Assembly (NCBI GenBank): GCA_943787265.1
Contig: CALSLT010000030.1
Location: 62,001-126,000, forward strand
Direction of reading: 5' to 3'
DNA length: 64,000 nucleotides
Source of the DNA: an uncultured Planctomycetaceae bacterium
GTDB taxonomy: Bacteria; Planctomycetota; Planctomycetia; Planctomycetales; Planctomycetaceae
Shown: positions 37,432-46,131 of the stretch, piece after piece
Layout: each line of letters opens with the position of its first letter
Position numbering within the stretch: the stretch's first letter is position 1
The notes under the pieces: generated by a model
What the model was told of the DNA's origin: nothing
Databases searched by the model: none
What the model saw: the letters and a program-made list of their open reading frames with translations, nothing else
Translations under genes and position numbers: made by a program

Positions 37432-38245
37432 ATGCGCTCCCTCCGGCGATCAGCAACGCCAGGGCAATCATCACATGCAGCCGCTCGGTCAGCAAAAATG
37501 CGGCAACTGGCGGCGCAACAAGCACGGTGATGACAAGAATCGCTCCCACAGACTGGAACGCTGCGACAAGCGTCACCGACGTAATTGCCATCAGCAGGTA
37601 ATGCACGAACGTTGAATTCAGGCCGAGACTTGTTGCCAGATCCGGGTCGAACGTCGTCAGCCGCAGCTCTTTGAAACAGACCGCCAGCAGCAGCAGATTC
37701 GCTATCAGAACGATCCCGTTTAAGACGGCAGCGGTCGGAACATCAGAATCGCCAACCGTGTCGAGCACCACTGTCTCGACAGCTCCGAACAGCACACAGT
37801 CTGCGTCGAGATGCACATCGTCCGCGTACAGCCGGACCATCAGCAACCCCAGCGCAAAGAGCGACGTGTAAACCACTCCCAAAGCGGCAGAATTCTCCAC
37901 GCGTCCGAATCGCTGAACAGCTTCGGTCAGAAATGCGGTCAACAGTCCCACCACGACGGCACCGCCAAGCAGTACGAACTGCATTGTCGAGCCGCCCTCA
38001 GAATGCGGCCCCACGATCCCCAGCCAGTACGCGGCCAGGAACGCGGCGACAATTCCCGGCAGCACGGTATGACTCAGAGCGTCTCCCAGCATGCTCTGAC
38101 GCCGCAGGACCAGAAACGTCCCCGGAATGGCACAGGCCATTGCCGCCAATGCCGCCGTAAGAGCTGTCCAAGTATCAAGTTCCGTCCACACGACGCCACC
38201 ATCCAGTTTTCTGAAAAAGCCATTCGGCAACCACGTATCCGCCAA
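37361..38245 (-). CDS. Zn/Mn/Fe ABC transporter permease, C-terminally truncated by frameshift
   Basis: 294 residues from TTG 38243-38245 (GTG codons ~18 residues in are alternatives). Family signature of ZnuB/MntB/TroC permeases: ALAAMACAIPGTFLVLRRQSMLGDALSHTVLPG, several membrane helices, TTFDPDLATSLGLN and QSVGAILVITVLVAPPVAAFLL. The last helix is lost because the frame shifts in the G6 run near 37400 and ends in an unrelated tail. No ATPase or solute-binding gene is adjacent, so the locus is an orphan. It may be decaying, or transport partners lie elsewhere. The permease identity is confident; activity is doubtful. Confidence 0.85.
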   Translation of the reverse strand: MADTWLPNGFFRKLDGGVVWTELDTWTALTAALAAMACAIPGTFLVLRRQSMLGDALSHTVLPGIVAAFLAAYWLGIVGPHSEGGSTMQFVLLGGAVVVGLLTAFLTEAVQRFGRVENSAALGVVYTSLFALGLLMVRLYADDVHLDADCVLFGAVETVVLDTVGDSDVPTAAVLNGIVLIANLLLLAVCFKELRLTTFDPDLATSLGLNSTFVHYLLMAITSVTLVAAFQSVGAILVITVLVAPPVAAFLLTERLHVMIALALLIAGGSAFAGHGLALWTPGGHLWEPWFHDG

Positions 38246-38416
38246 CTGCTCAGCAACAATGCGTAATCGGAATAACCGTTAAAGTTTACCAGCCCAGTCT
38301 GACGATGTTCTGAATGACGGACCAGTTCTGCCGCTGCTCTATGTACGCACCGAACTGTCGCCTGAATGGAATTCCCTGTTCGACATCAATCCAACGTGCC
38401 TGGAAAGGCATTTGTC

Positions 38417-39394
38417 ATGGGCAAACTCACAACGATCGCTTTGATTCTTGTCGCGAGCGTAACGACAGGCTGCTCCACATGCATGCAAAGCAGCCACTAC
38501 GATCCGTGCAGCGGAGTCTGCTATGGCCCTTCGGTGAAAGCCCCGACTTTCCTGTCAGGTCGCAAAAAACACAAGCATGACGAGCATAGCTGCCCGCTGT
38601 GCAACGCTGAAGCCCCCGTGACACCACCTGGCGTTCCTCCCGTCAACGGCGGAGTCGACGGATGCTGTCAGGACGGACATGGCACGACCTGGTCAGCAAC
38701 CACGAATTACGGAGCAGCGTTCGGCCAACCCGTTCCCGCTCAAGGAAGTCATTCACCAAACTGTGCCTGCCCGTCACCGCAACACTGCTCGTCGGGTTGT
38801 TTACCGTCTGGTCGGCCCGGTAAATGTTCCTGCGACAAACGCTCGCAGGCCTGCCGCGGAAAAGGTCAGCCACACTGTGGCTGCTCAACGCCAGCCACTA
38901 ACTGCAACGTTTGCAATCCCTGTCCGAATCCATGCCCGATCTCGAACTGCGACACCTGTTCGACCATTGGACTTGGCGACAGCTATTCCGGGTTCGTTTA
39001 CGACGAGCCCATCATCACGGACTCGTACTCTTCCGAACCGATGATCCTCCCGGGCGAGACGATCATCAACGATGGCACAATCCTTCCCGAAACCTTCAGC
39101 AGCTCAGGAGACTGTCCACACTGCCAGTCAGCCAACGGGCCGATCTTCCAGGGCACAATCGTCCCAGGACATGAGCACGAGCATGGTCAGACTCCGCCTT
39201 ACGAGACTGACAAACCAGCCGGACCGCAACCAGCACCAGCGGCAGAACCTGCTACTGAGGCAGCCCCTGGTGAGGCCGTCGCTCCATCGCCAGAACCGGG
39301 ACCGCTACCAGCATCGACCACATTGATGATCCCAACATTCCCGGCTCCAAAACCGGCTCGCCAGGTTCATTGGGTGCCGAACACGCTGAAGTAG
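38417..39394 (+). CDS. Cysteine-rich lipoprotein of unknown function
   Basis: 325 residues from ATG 38417, preceded by AAAGG. The lipoprotein signal LTTIALILVASVTTGC puts the lipidated Cys at 19. The next ~180 residues are full of Cys, Pro and Gly, with CSCDKRSQACRGKGQPHCGC and CNVCNPCPNPCPISNC runs, then a Pro/Ala/Glu-rich tail (QPAPAAEPATEAAPGEA). No zinc-ribbon or EGF spacing is regular enough to name. Expected location is the outer or inner membrane surface; it may be crosslinked by disulfides. A 17-base palindrome repeat lies 37 bases after the stop. Confidence 0.8.
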   Translation: MGKLTTIALILVASVTTGCSTCMQSSHYDPCSGVCYGPSVKAPTFLSGRKKHKHDEHSCPLCNAEAPVTPPGVPPVNGGVDGCCQDGHGTTWSATTNYGAAFGQPVPAQGSHSPNCACPSPQHCSSGCLPSGRPGKCSCDKRSQACRGKGQPHCGCSTPATNCNVCNPCPNPCPISNCDTCSTIGLGDSYSGFVYDEPIITDSYSSEPMILPGETIINDGTILPETFSSSGDCPHCQSANGPIFQGTIVPGHEHEHGQTPPYETDKPAGPQPAPAAEPATEAAPGEAVAPSPEPGPLPASTTLMIPTFPAPKPARQVHWVPNTLK

Positions 39395-39425
39395 GTCGTC
39401 AATGCAACGCGTCCGCCTCGACGGT

Positions 39426-39450
39426 CCGTAGGGTGGGCACTGCCCACCAG
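39426..39450. repeat. Dispersed intergenic palindrome (CCGTAGGGTG type)
   Basis: CCGTAGGGTGGGCACTGCCC followed by ACCAG; GGTGGGCA and TGCCCACC (39432-39439 and 39441-39448) form 8-base arms around one C. It lies between the convergent lipoprotein and MFS genes. Start CCGTAGGGTG is shared with the copy at 60230 and core GGCACTGCC with 8733. Confidence 0.6.
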
Positions 39451-39508
39451 CTTCAGAATCAAATCAGAAGTTGCAACTGAAGCGAAGTTGCTGCCGAAGC
39501 ATCGCAAC

Positions 39509-40840
39509 TCACTCGACCGAGCTGCCCGTTTCAGCCGAATCAGGCGTCGCTGAAGCCTCAGCAACCTTGCCCTGTCCGCCTCGTTGAAACGCGACGAGCA
39601 CAAGACCGACGCCCATCATCGCGGCCCCTGCCCAGTACGGCCATTCGACGTGAGTCTCGTCGAACATCCGCATGCCGATCACCGGTCCGGCGATCCGAGC
39701 CAAGGCTGACATGCTCTGCCCGAGGCCCAGAACCTCGCCCTGCTTATCGGTAGCCGTCCGCAGCGAAAGCAGCGCCTGCAAGGACGGTGTCACAGCTGAA
39801 AATCCGACAACCGCAATCGGCAAGACCATGAAGAGCTGAGAGACTGATCCATTCTTCCCGGCAAGGCCAATCAGCAAGAGCCCAGCGATCATTACCGCCG
39901 TCCCCCCAAGAGCCAGCAGCTTTGGTTCCACTTTGGTCGAGAGTCGCCGGACAATGAATCCTTGGCTCAATGTCAGGATGAATCCAACGTAGGCGAAGAT
40001 CAGAAAATTATCCTGGTCTGATTCGCCGAGGGCTTCCGTCAGCAGAGACAGCGTGCTTTCAAACTGAGCGAATGCGCAAGTCGTCACAAAGATGGTCAGC
40101 AGAACCATCCCGATCGCGGCATCGCCGAACGCTGCACCGATGTGCTTGAGATGAAATTTGCCAGCTCGTTCGGACTCGCCCTTCTTTAGTGACTCAGGCA
40201 GCTTCGCCACCGCCCACAGAAAGGCACAACCGGAAAGGATAGCAGCGACGTAACCGGCCATCGGGCTCGGAGGACCGCCTGCTTCATCAGAAACGAAGGC
40301 TGCTCCGATCAACGGCCCAAACGTAAACCCGATGCCAAATGCTGCTCCGATTAAGGCCATCCCTTTGGTTCGACTTTCCCGCGACGTGCAGTCAGCGATG
40401 TATGCCTGAGCCGTGGGAATAGTGGCCCCGGCAATACCAGCTCCGATTCGAGTCAGGAATAGCCAGGGCAGAACAGCCAGACCGAGCATCGTGCCCGACG
40501 CGCCGAGCGTTGTTACATATCCAAACGCAGCGTACGAAATCGTTGAACCGGCCAGCCCGATCAACAACACCGGACGACGACCAATTCGGTCAGAAATCCC
40601 CCCCCAGATCGGAGCAAACACCAACTGCATCGCCGAAAACGATGCCATCAACAGCCCCAGCTCCAGACGACTGGCTCCGAACGCATCGGCGTATCGCGGC
40701 AGCAATGGCAAGACGATGCCAAACCCAAGCAGATCGATAAAGACCGTTACAAAGATGATCGCCAGCGGAGTCTTTTTCGAAGCCGGCGCAACTTCACCGT
40801 CTGTCATCTCATCACTTTCCGTTTCTCTATGCTGAATCAT
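39509..40840 (-). CDS. MFS transporter, TetA-like drug/metabolite exporter
   Basis: 443 residues, 12 membrane helices. Start at ATG 40838-40840; ATG 40805-40807 (MTDGEVAP), preceded by GGAAAG, is an alternative. Motif A between helices 2 and 3, GGISDRIGRRPVLLIG, and TetA-like LAIIFVTVFIDLLGFGIVLPLLPRYA place it in the DHA1 family of proton antiporters. IGAAFGIGFTFGPLIGA and the second half QLVFAPIW fit. The substrate is not deducible; a TetA relative without a repressor gene nearby is probably a general exporter. A possible 35-residue membrane peptide gene lies 34 bases upstream on the same strand. Confidence 0.9.
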   Translation of the reverse strand: MIQHRETESDEMTDGEVAPASKKTPLAIIFVTVFIDLLGFGIVLPLLPRYADAFGASRLELGLLMASFSAMQLVFAPIWGGISDRIGRRPVLLIGLAGSTISYAAFGYVTTLGASGTMLGLAVLPWLFLTRIGAGIAGATIPTAQAYIADCTSRESRTKGMALIGAAFGIGFTFGPLIGAAFVSDEAGGPPSPMAGYVAAILSGCAFLWAVAKLPESLKKGESERAGKFHLKHIGAAFGDAAIGMVLLTIFVTTCAFAQFESTLSLLTEALGESDQDNFLIFAYVGFILTLSQGFIVRRLSTKVEPKLLALGGTAVMIAGLLLIGLAGKNGSVSQLFMVLPIAVVGFSAVTPSLQALLSLRTATDKQGEVLGLGQSMSALARIAGPVIGMRMFDETHVEWPYWAGAAMMGVGLVLVAFQRGGQGKVAEASATPDSAETGSSVE

Positions 40841-40874
40841 CTCAAAACGTCAATCAGGTGGCACCGGCTGAAGA

Positions 40875-40982
40875 TCAACCGCGGACCCACCACCACGCCA
40901 GCAGACACAGCAGGGGAAATCCGAGGAACATGATCAGAGCGGTCACCATTGTCGACCGTGAGCTATCGGGCCAGCGTCCCAT
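40875..40982 (-). CDS. Possible 35-residue membrane peptide upstream of MFS gene
   Basis: ATG 40980-40982 follows GGTGG at five bases. The peptide begins MGRWPDSSRS, then a single hydrophobic span TALIMFLGFPLLCLLAWWWV and a short basic end RG. It sits between the Gfo/Idh terminator and the MFS gene, in the same orientation. Composition is like genuine small membrane proteins, with positive charge at the N-terminal side and Trp at the interface. No homologue is known to me; chance occurrence cannot be excluded. Confidence 0.4.
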   Translation of the reverse strand: MGRWPDSSRSTMVTALIMFLGFPLLCLLAWWWVRG

Positions 40983-40991
40983 CGTTCCACC

Positions 40992-41029
40992 ATAAAAGCA
41001 CCCCGGCTACTTTGCGGCAGTCGGGGTGC
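40992..41029 (-). terminator. Terminator of the Gfo/Idh/MocA gene
   Basis: An 11-pair stem with one G-U, GCACCCCGGCT (40998-41008) and AGTCGGGGTGC (41019-41029), followed on minus by TTTTATG. It begins 77 bases after the stop at 41106. Confidence 0.85.
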
Positions 41030-41105
41030 GAAAGTTCGTATTGGTGCCAACCTGTTGCAAAGCTCTGAACTAAAGTCGAACTCGCATCAGGCCGTGCTCA
41101 AAGAA

Positions 41106-42689
41106 TCATCCGACGATGTCAGGATCCGTTTCCGGAGCAGCGTCGCTGGTCGGGTCGAACCATTCCGGTTTGAACTCGATGCGTTTTTTATGAGCCATCG
41201 CCAGGTTGCCAGTCAGAGCCATAATTGCATCCGCCATCGCAACTCGGCCGTTGCAACGCAGTTCGTTCTTGCCGGTCCGAATGCAGTAGCACCAGTGCTC
41301 CATTTCTTCGCGGTAACCGCGGCTGATCTTCGGGCCCATTCCCTGCTGAGCCGTATTTGCAGCGGCCGATGGAGCGGCGGTTTCATAGCTGTCCAGAACC
41401 GGTCCGCTGCCCTTGCTGCTGACCACCCAGCACCGTTGCTCAACTCCGCCAGGGCTGTCCTTGCTGGCTTCCTTGTAAAGCAGAGCTTCTTTTTCCGTCT
41501 TCATGACGACTGTGCCGCGGCTTCCAAAGACAGCCTCGCCGTACGGTTCCCATCGGTTGGTGTTCATCGATGAGTACGTCACGACGCTGACGTCACGTTC
41601 GTGCGACTGCGTTTTGGCGTCTTCCTTCTTCGCGGCGATGTTCAGTGGATGAGTCGGGTGAGACTTTCCGGGGAACTCAAGCGTGACGAAAATCTGATCG
41701 TCGATATCGCGATCATCATCCCACGCTGACTCCGGGCCAACACCTTCCATACCGAAGAAGTTCTTGCCGCCGTACCCTTGGATTGCCAGCGGGTGAACCT
41801 TGCCGAGGAAAATACTTGCCGCATCCATCTGGTGGCTGCCAAGTTCCGCGATGAGTCCACCGCCGGTCGAGTTATAGAGTCGCCAGTCGATCAACTTACG
41901 AGCGGTCTCGTACCCAAGATCTTTCAACTCGCCAGACTTTTCAAGCTTCGTCAACAGGTCTTTATCTTCTTGCTTCGCGCTGCCCCATTTCTGCCACGCG
42001 TCACTGTTCGGAAAACTGTTGTTTCGGTGCCATTGAGCACGGATGAACTTGATGTCTCCGAGCAGTCCCATCTGAGCCATGTGAGCGGCATTGTCATACA
42101 ACACGCTGTAATGTCGCTGATGACCGACGGCCAGCTTCAGGTCTCGCTTGTCAGCTTCGTTGATCATTTCTTTGCAGGCCGTGACAGTCTGAGCCATCAA
42201 CTTTTCACACAGCACGTGCAGCCCGGCTTGCAAACACTCAACGGCGACTGGAGCGTGCTGATTAAGCGGCACAGCGATGACAACCGCTTCCAGACCGAGT
42301 TCGTCTTTGTCTTTCAACAGGTCTCGATGATTGTTGTAGACCTTAACCTCGGACGCCTTGGCCTGGCCGAGCACAGCGTTCAAACCACGTCGAGCCACTG
42401 GGTGGCTGCCCGTGAAAGTCCGTTCGCGGTTGGCAGGCCGAAGATCGGCGATCGCGACGATTTCCATATAGTCTGATGGGTGCTCATTAATGAGCACATT
42501 GCCCTCGTCCCCCGTCCCGATGAACGCCACCTTGACCGGGTCGCCCTTGAGCTTTTCATAGCCGAAGTAAAACGCACCGAGACCAGTACCGGCAGCGGCC
42601 GCTCCCTTCATGAATTCTCGTCGCGAAACCCCAATGGATTCATTGAAGTTGTCTTTACCAATTTTTTCCTGTTCAGGTGTCAGCAGCAT
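41106..42689 (-). CDS. Tat-exported Gfo/Idh/MocA-family oxidoreductase
   Basis: 527 residues, start ATG 42687-42689. A twin-arginine signal ([22 protein letters not shown]) is followed by the Rossmann motif [12 protein letters not shown] and [11 protein letters not shown]. The [15 protein letters not shown] segment carries the usual Glu-Lys substrate motif, and [13 protein letters not shown] is also conserved. The C-terminal substrate domain contains [28 protein letters not shown]. Such secreted members, which keep NAD(P) tightly, are abundant in planctomycetes and act on sugars or inositols; the substrate is unknown. A DoxX-like membrane protein is 112 bases upstream on the same strand, a pairing that suggests redox coupling. 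Confidence 0.88.
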   Translation of the reverse strand: MLLTPEQEKIGKDNFNESIGVSRREFMKGAAAAGTGLGAFYFGYEKLKGDPVKVAFIGTGDEGNVLINEHPSDYMEIVAIADLRPANRERTFTGSHPVARRGLNAVLGQAKASEVKVYNNHRDLLKDKDELGLEAVVIAVPLNQHAPVAVECLQAGLHVLCEKLMAQTVTACKEMINEADKRDLKLAVGHQRHYSVLYDNAAHMAQMGLLGDIKFIRAQWHRNNSFPNSDAWQKWGSAKQEDKDLLTKLEKSGELKDLGYETARKLIDWRLYNSTGGGLIAELGSHQMDAASIFLGKVHPLAIQGYGGKNFFGMEGVGPESAWDDDRDIDDQIFVTLEFPGKSHPTHPLNIAAKKEDAKTQSHERDVSVVTYSSMNTNRWEPYGEAVFGSRGTVVMKTEKEALLYKEASKDSPGGVEQRCWVVSSKGSGPVLDSYETAAPSAAANTAQQGMGPKISRGYREEMEHWCYCIRTGKNELRCNGRVAMADAIMALTGNLAMAHKKRIEFKPEWFDPTSDAAPETDPDIVG

Positions 42690-42770
42690 TTTGATGCTCC
42701 TTGAACTGAGTGTTGCGAGCGAATTTTCGCGTCGTTCAGTTATTCGTTATGCAGAGAGTGTTGGTGGGTT

Positions 42771-42800
42771 AAGCACGGTACGTCTCGACGCACCCTGTAA
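42771..42800. repeat. Dispersed intergenic repeat (GGGTGCGTCGAGACG type)
   Basis: On the minus strand it reads ACAGGGTGCGTCGAGACGTA followed by CCGTGC; arms GGTACGTCTC and GACGCACC nearly pair. It shares GGTGCGTCGAGACG with the copy at 60276-60289. It lies between the Gfo/Idh and DoxX-like genes. Confidence 0.5.
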
Positions 42801-42801
42801 A

Positions 42802-44118
42802 TTAACTGTCGCCTTCCGGTGACGCTTCGACTTCCGACGCTGCGGCGTCTGGAGCAGCTTCGGTTTCTGTCAGCTCGACCGTTTCCGATTTGCGTTTGCA
42901 GCAACCACCGCAGCAGCGAGCGAGAAATGCATCCACGCCGAACCACGATCCTGTCGGCATGGCCGCGATACCGAGCAGTGCGATTACCTCGATGAGATTT
43001 TTATTGATCACGAAGCTGTGTTCAGGCCCCGGAGCGGCAGGCACGCCCGGCCACGGCGGCATGGCCATATAAAAGTTAAACAGCATCACCGCTCCGCCCA
43101 ATGCGGCAATCCGAGTCCCCAGCCCCAGCAACAGCATGATGCCGAAAACTGTCAGGCCGATAATCGTCGATTGATCTGCGAACTCCAACTTGCTCCATCG
43201 ACCAGGTACTGGTCCCATCGACAATTGATTCAGAGTCAGAATCGACTGAGCTTTGTCTCGCAGCTCCGTATCCAACGCCTTGATCGGGCCAGAAAGTTCA
43301 GCTCGCATCGTCTGAAGTTCGCCCCAGACATGATCGAGATGATCCCACTCGAAATCCTGATCCGCTTTTGCTCGAGCGTTTTCATAGCGAACAAGTCGTT
43401 CTTTGTATTCCTGAAGTTTGCCGACTCGCTGCCAGTCTTCGTTGCCCACCAGATCAGGGTCGCCCTTCAAAGCTCCCAGAAGTTTCTCTTTGAAACCCAT
43501 CCCTTTTTTCTGGCGGTCGAACACTTTCTGCACGGCCTTCAGGTAGGTCTTTTCAACGTCGGTCTGGTCTTCTTCTTTTGCTTTAACAACCGATTTCAGC
43601 TTCGCCAGCTCGTCCGGTTTCAAATGCTCGACAGCGTCGACGTAAATCCGTTTGGCATTGGCATCAAACCAGATGACTCGATCAGACACGCGGCTGGCGG
43701 CCTTTAGATCAGTAACGCCTTCCGGCAACTGCTCAAGAGCCTCGACATAAACCTTGCGTGTTTTCTTGCCGACTTTGGTGGTCCCGTACGAGCCATTGAC
43801 GATGCGATGCAGCGAGCCCTTCTGCGTATCATCAAGCTGATAGTGCGACGAGAATCGCTCCAGCCAGTCGTCCCACTTCGCGGAAGTCGTATCGTAGTCG
43901 AGCCAGCCGAGATCGTCCGGGTCGCCGGTCATGTCTCGAAAGACGCCTCGCAGCGGTCCTTGAGAATTCTTCAAATAGCCAACTGCCGACCACGGCTTCG
44001 GGCTATTAAGCGTGTCAATCTTCCACAGGCCCTCGTACAGCAACTGCCACCCAATCGCCATACGGAGCACAACGACGAGGATCAAAGCCGGAAGAGCAAG
44101 GCGATACGGATCTTTCAC
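42802..44118 (-). CDS. DoxX-like membrane protein with large soluble insert
   Basis: 438 residues from GTG 44116-44118. One N-terminal helix (LALPALILVVVLRMAIGWQLLYEG) carries the DoxX pattern. A ~250-residue hydrophilic, partly coiled-coil insert (KLKSVVKAKEEDQTDVEKTY, KLQEYKERLVRYENARAKAD) separates it from the C-terminal helices (IIGLTVFGIMLLLGLGTRI, GGAVMLFNFYMAMP, NLIEVIALLGIAAMPTG). A Cys-rich tail CCGGCCKRK ends the protein before an acidic end. DoxX proteins have four helices and link to quinone or thiol redox. The split helix set and insert are the planctomycete form. The Gfo/Idh gene follows on the same strand. Confidence 0.82.
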   Translation of the reverse strand: MKDPYRLALPALILVVVLRMAIGWQLLYEGLWKIDTLNSPKPWSAVGYLKNSQGPLRGVFRDMTGDPDDLGWLDYDTTSAKWDDWLERFSSHYQLDDTQKGSLHRIVNGSYGTTKVGKKTRKVYVEALEQLPEGVTDLKAASRVSDRVIWFDANAKRIYVDAVEHLKPDELAKLKSVVKAKEEDQTDVEKTYLKAVQKVFDRQKKGMGFKEKLLGALKGDPDLVGNEDWQRVGKLQEYKERLVRYENARAKADQDFEWDHLDHVWGELQTMRAELSGPIKALDTELRDKAQSILTLNQLSMGPVPGRWSKLEFADQSTIIGLTVFGIMLLLGLGTRIAALGGAVMLFNFYMAMPPWPGVPAAPGPEHSFVINKNLIEVIALLGIAAMPTGSWFGVDAFLARCCGGCCKRKSETVELTETEAAPDAAASEVEASPEGDS

Positions 44119-44298
44119 GAAATCAACTCGGCAAATATCGGTATGAATTGGATGAATTTCAAATTCGCCAGGCGGGACAGACGACGGGCGTCCGCATGAT
44201 CGGCGAAAGGCAGGAACGAACCGCTTCGCTCAAGCAGTCGTGCTTGCAGCAAATCTGGCAGGACGAACCCAATTCTGCAAGCCGCTTCAAAAAATCTA

Positions 44299-45423
44299 TT
44301 ACTGCGGTGCAGACAGCTCAACTTGTTCGTGGTCCCAGAAGACCTGGTCATCAGGGATGCCAATCACAACCGGGCGAACACGTCGGCCACGCTCCGGTCT
44401 TGGGATCAGAACGGCACCAACGTGCGGAAGATTATCACAACACCGCCGGGCAATTTCGACCCCGCCGACAAAAAACGCCGTAGAAAGTGCATCGGCGACC
44501 GCGGCTGACAGAGCAACAACCGTCACAGACAGAGTCCCTTCGACCGGCCAGCCCGTGCGAGGATCAAGAATGTGCCCGTACCGCCGCCCTTCATGCCGGA
44601 AATACTGGATGTTCGAGCCACTGGTCGACATCGCCTGATCCCGCAGCAGAATCGTGCCCAGCCGTTTGTCCGTAAACAAAGGATTCCCAATCCCGACCGG
44701 CCAGCCGCCCTGCTGGTTGTGGTCTCCCCGAGCCAACAGACTGCTCTGCCCGCCGTGCATGACAAACCCGTCAAACCCTTGCTTCACGAGCGACGAGACA
44801 CAGCAATCCAGCGCGTAGCCTTTCCCGATGCCACCAAGATTCAGCTCAACACCCGCTCGATCATAAGCAACCGTCGATGCCTCTTCATCGAGCAGAACTT
44901 TGTCGAGCCCCGTCACAAGCCGGCACTCGTGAATCTCCTCCTGAGTCGGAATCCGTCCGGCCTCGCGACACCGCCGCCACAAAGCAATCAACGGCCCCGA
45001 CGTCGGATCAAACGCCCCGTCGGTAGCTGCCGCCAGCTCGCGACACTTCAGCAGCAAACCAAACAGCCCGGCTTCAACACTGACCGCTCCATCCACAGCC
45101 TGCTGGTTAATCAAAGAAAGTTCGCTGTCAGCCCGGTAAACGCTCATCTGCTGCTCAAGCCGATGCACCATCTCCAGAGCATCCGACGCCACCCACATCC
45201 GAGCATGCTCGCCCGGATTAAGAATGATCGAAAACGCGCACGCCATCGCGCGAGTTTCCAACCGCAACGTCTCCCCACCTTCCGGCTGAACCCTCTGCCC
45301 GTTCTCACCTGCGGCTCCGTTGAGCAAAGCATCCCCCGCCGCCCGAGAAGCCCCCTCAACCTCCGAGCGCAACGCCTTCCCCGCCAGAAAATCCCGCCGA
45401 CTCGATGAATCACGATCAGACAA
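44299..45423 (-). CDS. apbE: ApbE-like FAD:protein FMN transferase
   Basis: About 374 residues from TTG 45421-45423, chosen because a Tat-like SSSRRDFLAG lies right after it; a later ATG (residue 59) is an alternative. ApbE motifs: TRAMACAFSIIL near the N-terminus, FDPTSGPLIALWR, ELNLGGIGKGYALD, HGGQSSLLARG and the FAD/metal segment HILDPRTGWPVEGTLSVTV with conserved Asp. ApbE proteins transfer FMN from FAD to Thr of partner proteins outside the membrane (e.g. NqrB/NqrC, RnfG). The target is not evident in this window. It lies 180 bases upstream of the DoxX-like gene. Confidence 0.9.
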   Translation of the reverse strand: MSDRDSSSRRDFLAGKALRSEVEGASRAAGDALLNGAAGENGQRVQPEGGETLRLETRAMACAFSIILNPGEHARMWVASDALEMVHRLEQQMSVYRADSELSLINQQAVDGAVSVEAGLFGLLLKCRELAAATDGAFDPTSGPLIALWRRCREAGRIPTQEEIHECRLVTGLDKVLLDEEASTVAYDRAGVELNLGGIGKGYALDCCVSSLVKQGFDGFVMHGGQSSLLARGDHNQQGGWPVGIGNPLFTDKRLGTILLRDQAMSTSGSNIQYFRHEGRRYGHILDPRTGWPVEGTLSVTVVALSAAVADALSTAFFVGGVEIARRCCDNLPHVGAVLIPRPERGRRVRPVVIGIPDDQVFWDHEQVELSAPQ

Positions 45424-45727
45424 AGGAGATTCCAGAAGACCAGAAATACGAAAGGATGAAACGAAAGATGCAAGAATCAGGCGTAGGCACCGCCCGACAA
45501 GTTACCGACTCGCCAGCCAACCGTCACGTTCCACAATTCCCACAATTTGTGAACCGAAAGGAAGGCATACCCTTGTCATGCATCCGGCAAAGATGAAGCC
45601 AGACGCACAATTGCAGCGCCACCAAGGTGTCGAGCGTGACTGGTCATTACAAATGAACGGTCAACAACATCCTTAAGGAGCATTCGATTACGAAATCAAA
45701 CAGCTCATGAGGCAGTCGCTGTCGGTA
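45424..45727. other. Intergenic region, nothing recognised
   Basis: About 300 bases with no supported gene, hairpin or repeat. The first part carries upstream sequence of apbE. Confidence 0.4.
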
Positions 45728-46126
45728 TCAACCGGCTTCGCTGTACGGCGGGTCTTGTAGGTCTCCGCCGAGGGTGAGCATGTCCTTGATGGTGCCAACC
45801 AGTTGATTTGGTTCGACTGGTTTATGGAGAACTGCCGAAGCTCCGGCGGCGATGAAGTCGGCTTCTTCCGACTCGGTGATGAAGCCGCTTGAGACTACGG
45901 TCGGTGTGAGAACCTGTTGCCGTTTGAGAATTCTCAAGAGTTCCAACCCGTTGAGCCCGGGAAGTCGGAAGTCAACGATCAGACATCCGAAGCGGGAGAA
46001 ATCCTGACTGGCAAGAAACTCTTCGGCCGAAGCAAACGTCTCGACATCGAAACCGGAGACTTCCAAAAGCACCTGGACCGAAAACCGAACGCGGTTGTCG
46101 TCGTCGATGATTCCAACACGCTGCAT
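45728..46126 (-). CDS. Stand-alone receiver-domain response regulator
   Basis: 132 residues, a single REC domain without an output domain. Acidic pocket Asp8-Asp9-Asp10, phospho-acceptor Asp52 (GCLIVDFRLPGLNG), Ser79/Ser80 in the usual Thr/Ser position (TPTVVSSGF) and Lys102 (VLHKPVEPN) make it competent. The sequence resembles FixJ-type receivers. ATG 46124-46126 lies six bases after the stop of the histidine kinase, so they form one operon and presumably one phosphorelay. Without an output domain it must act by protein contact or pass phosphate onward. Confidence 0.92.
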   Translation of the reverse strand: MQRVGIIDDDNRVRFSVQVLLEVSGFDVETFASAEEFLASQDFSRFGCLIVDFRLPGLNGLELLRILKRQQVLTPTVVSSGFITESEEADFIAAGASAVLHKPVEPNQLVGTIKDMLTLGGDLQDPPYSEAG

Positions 46127-46131
46127 GTTGA

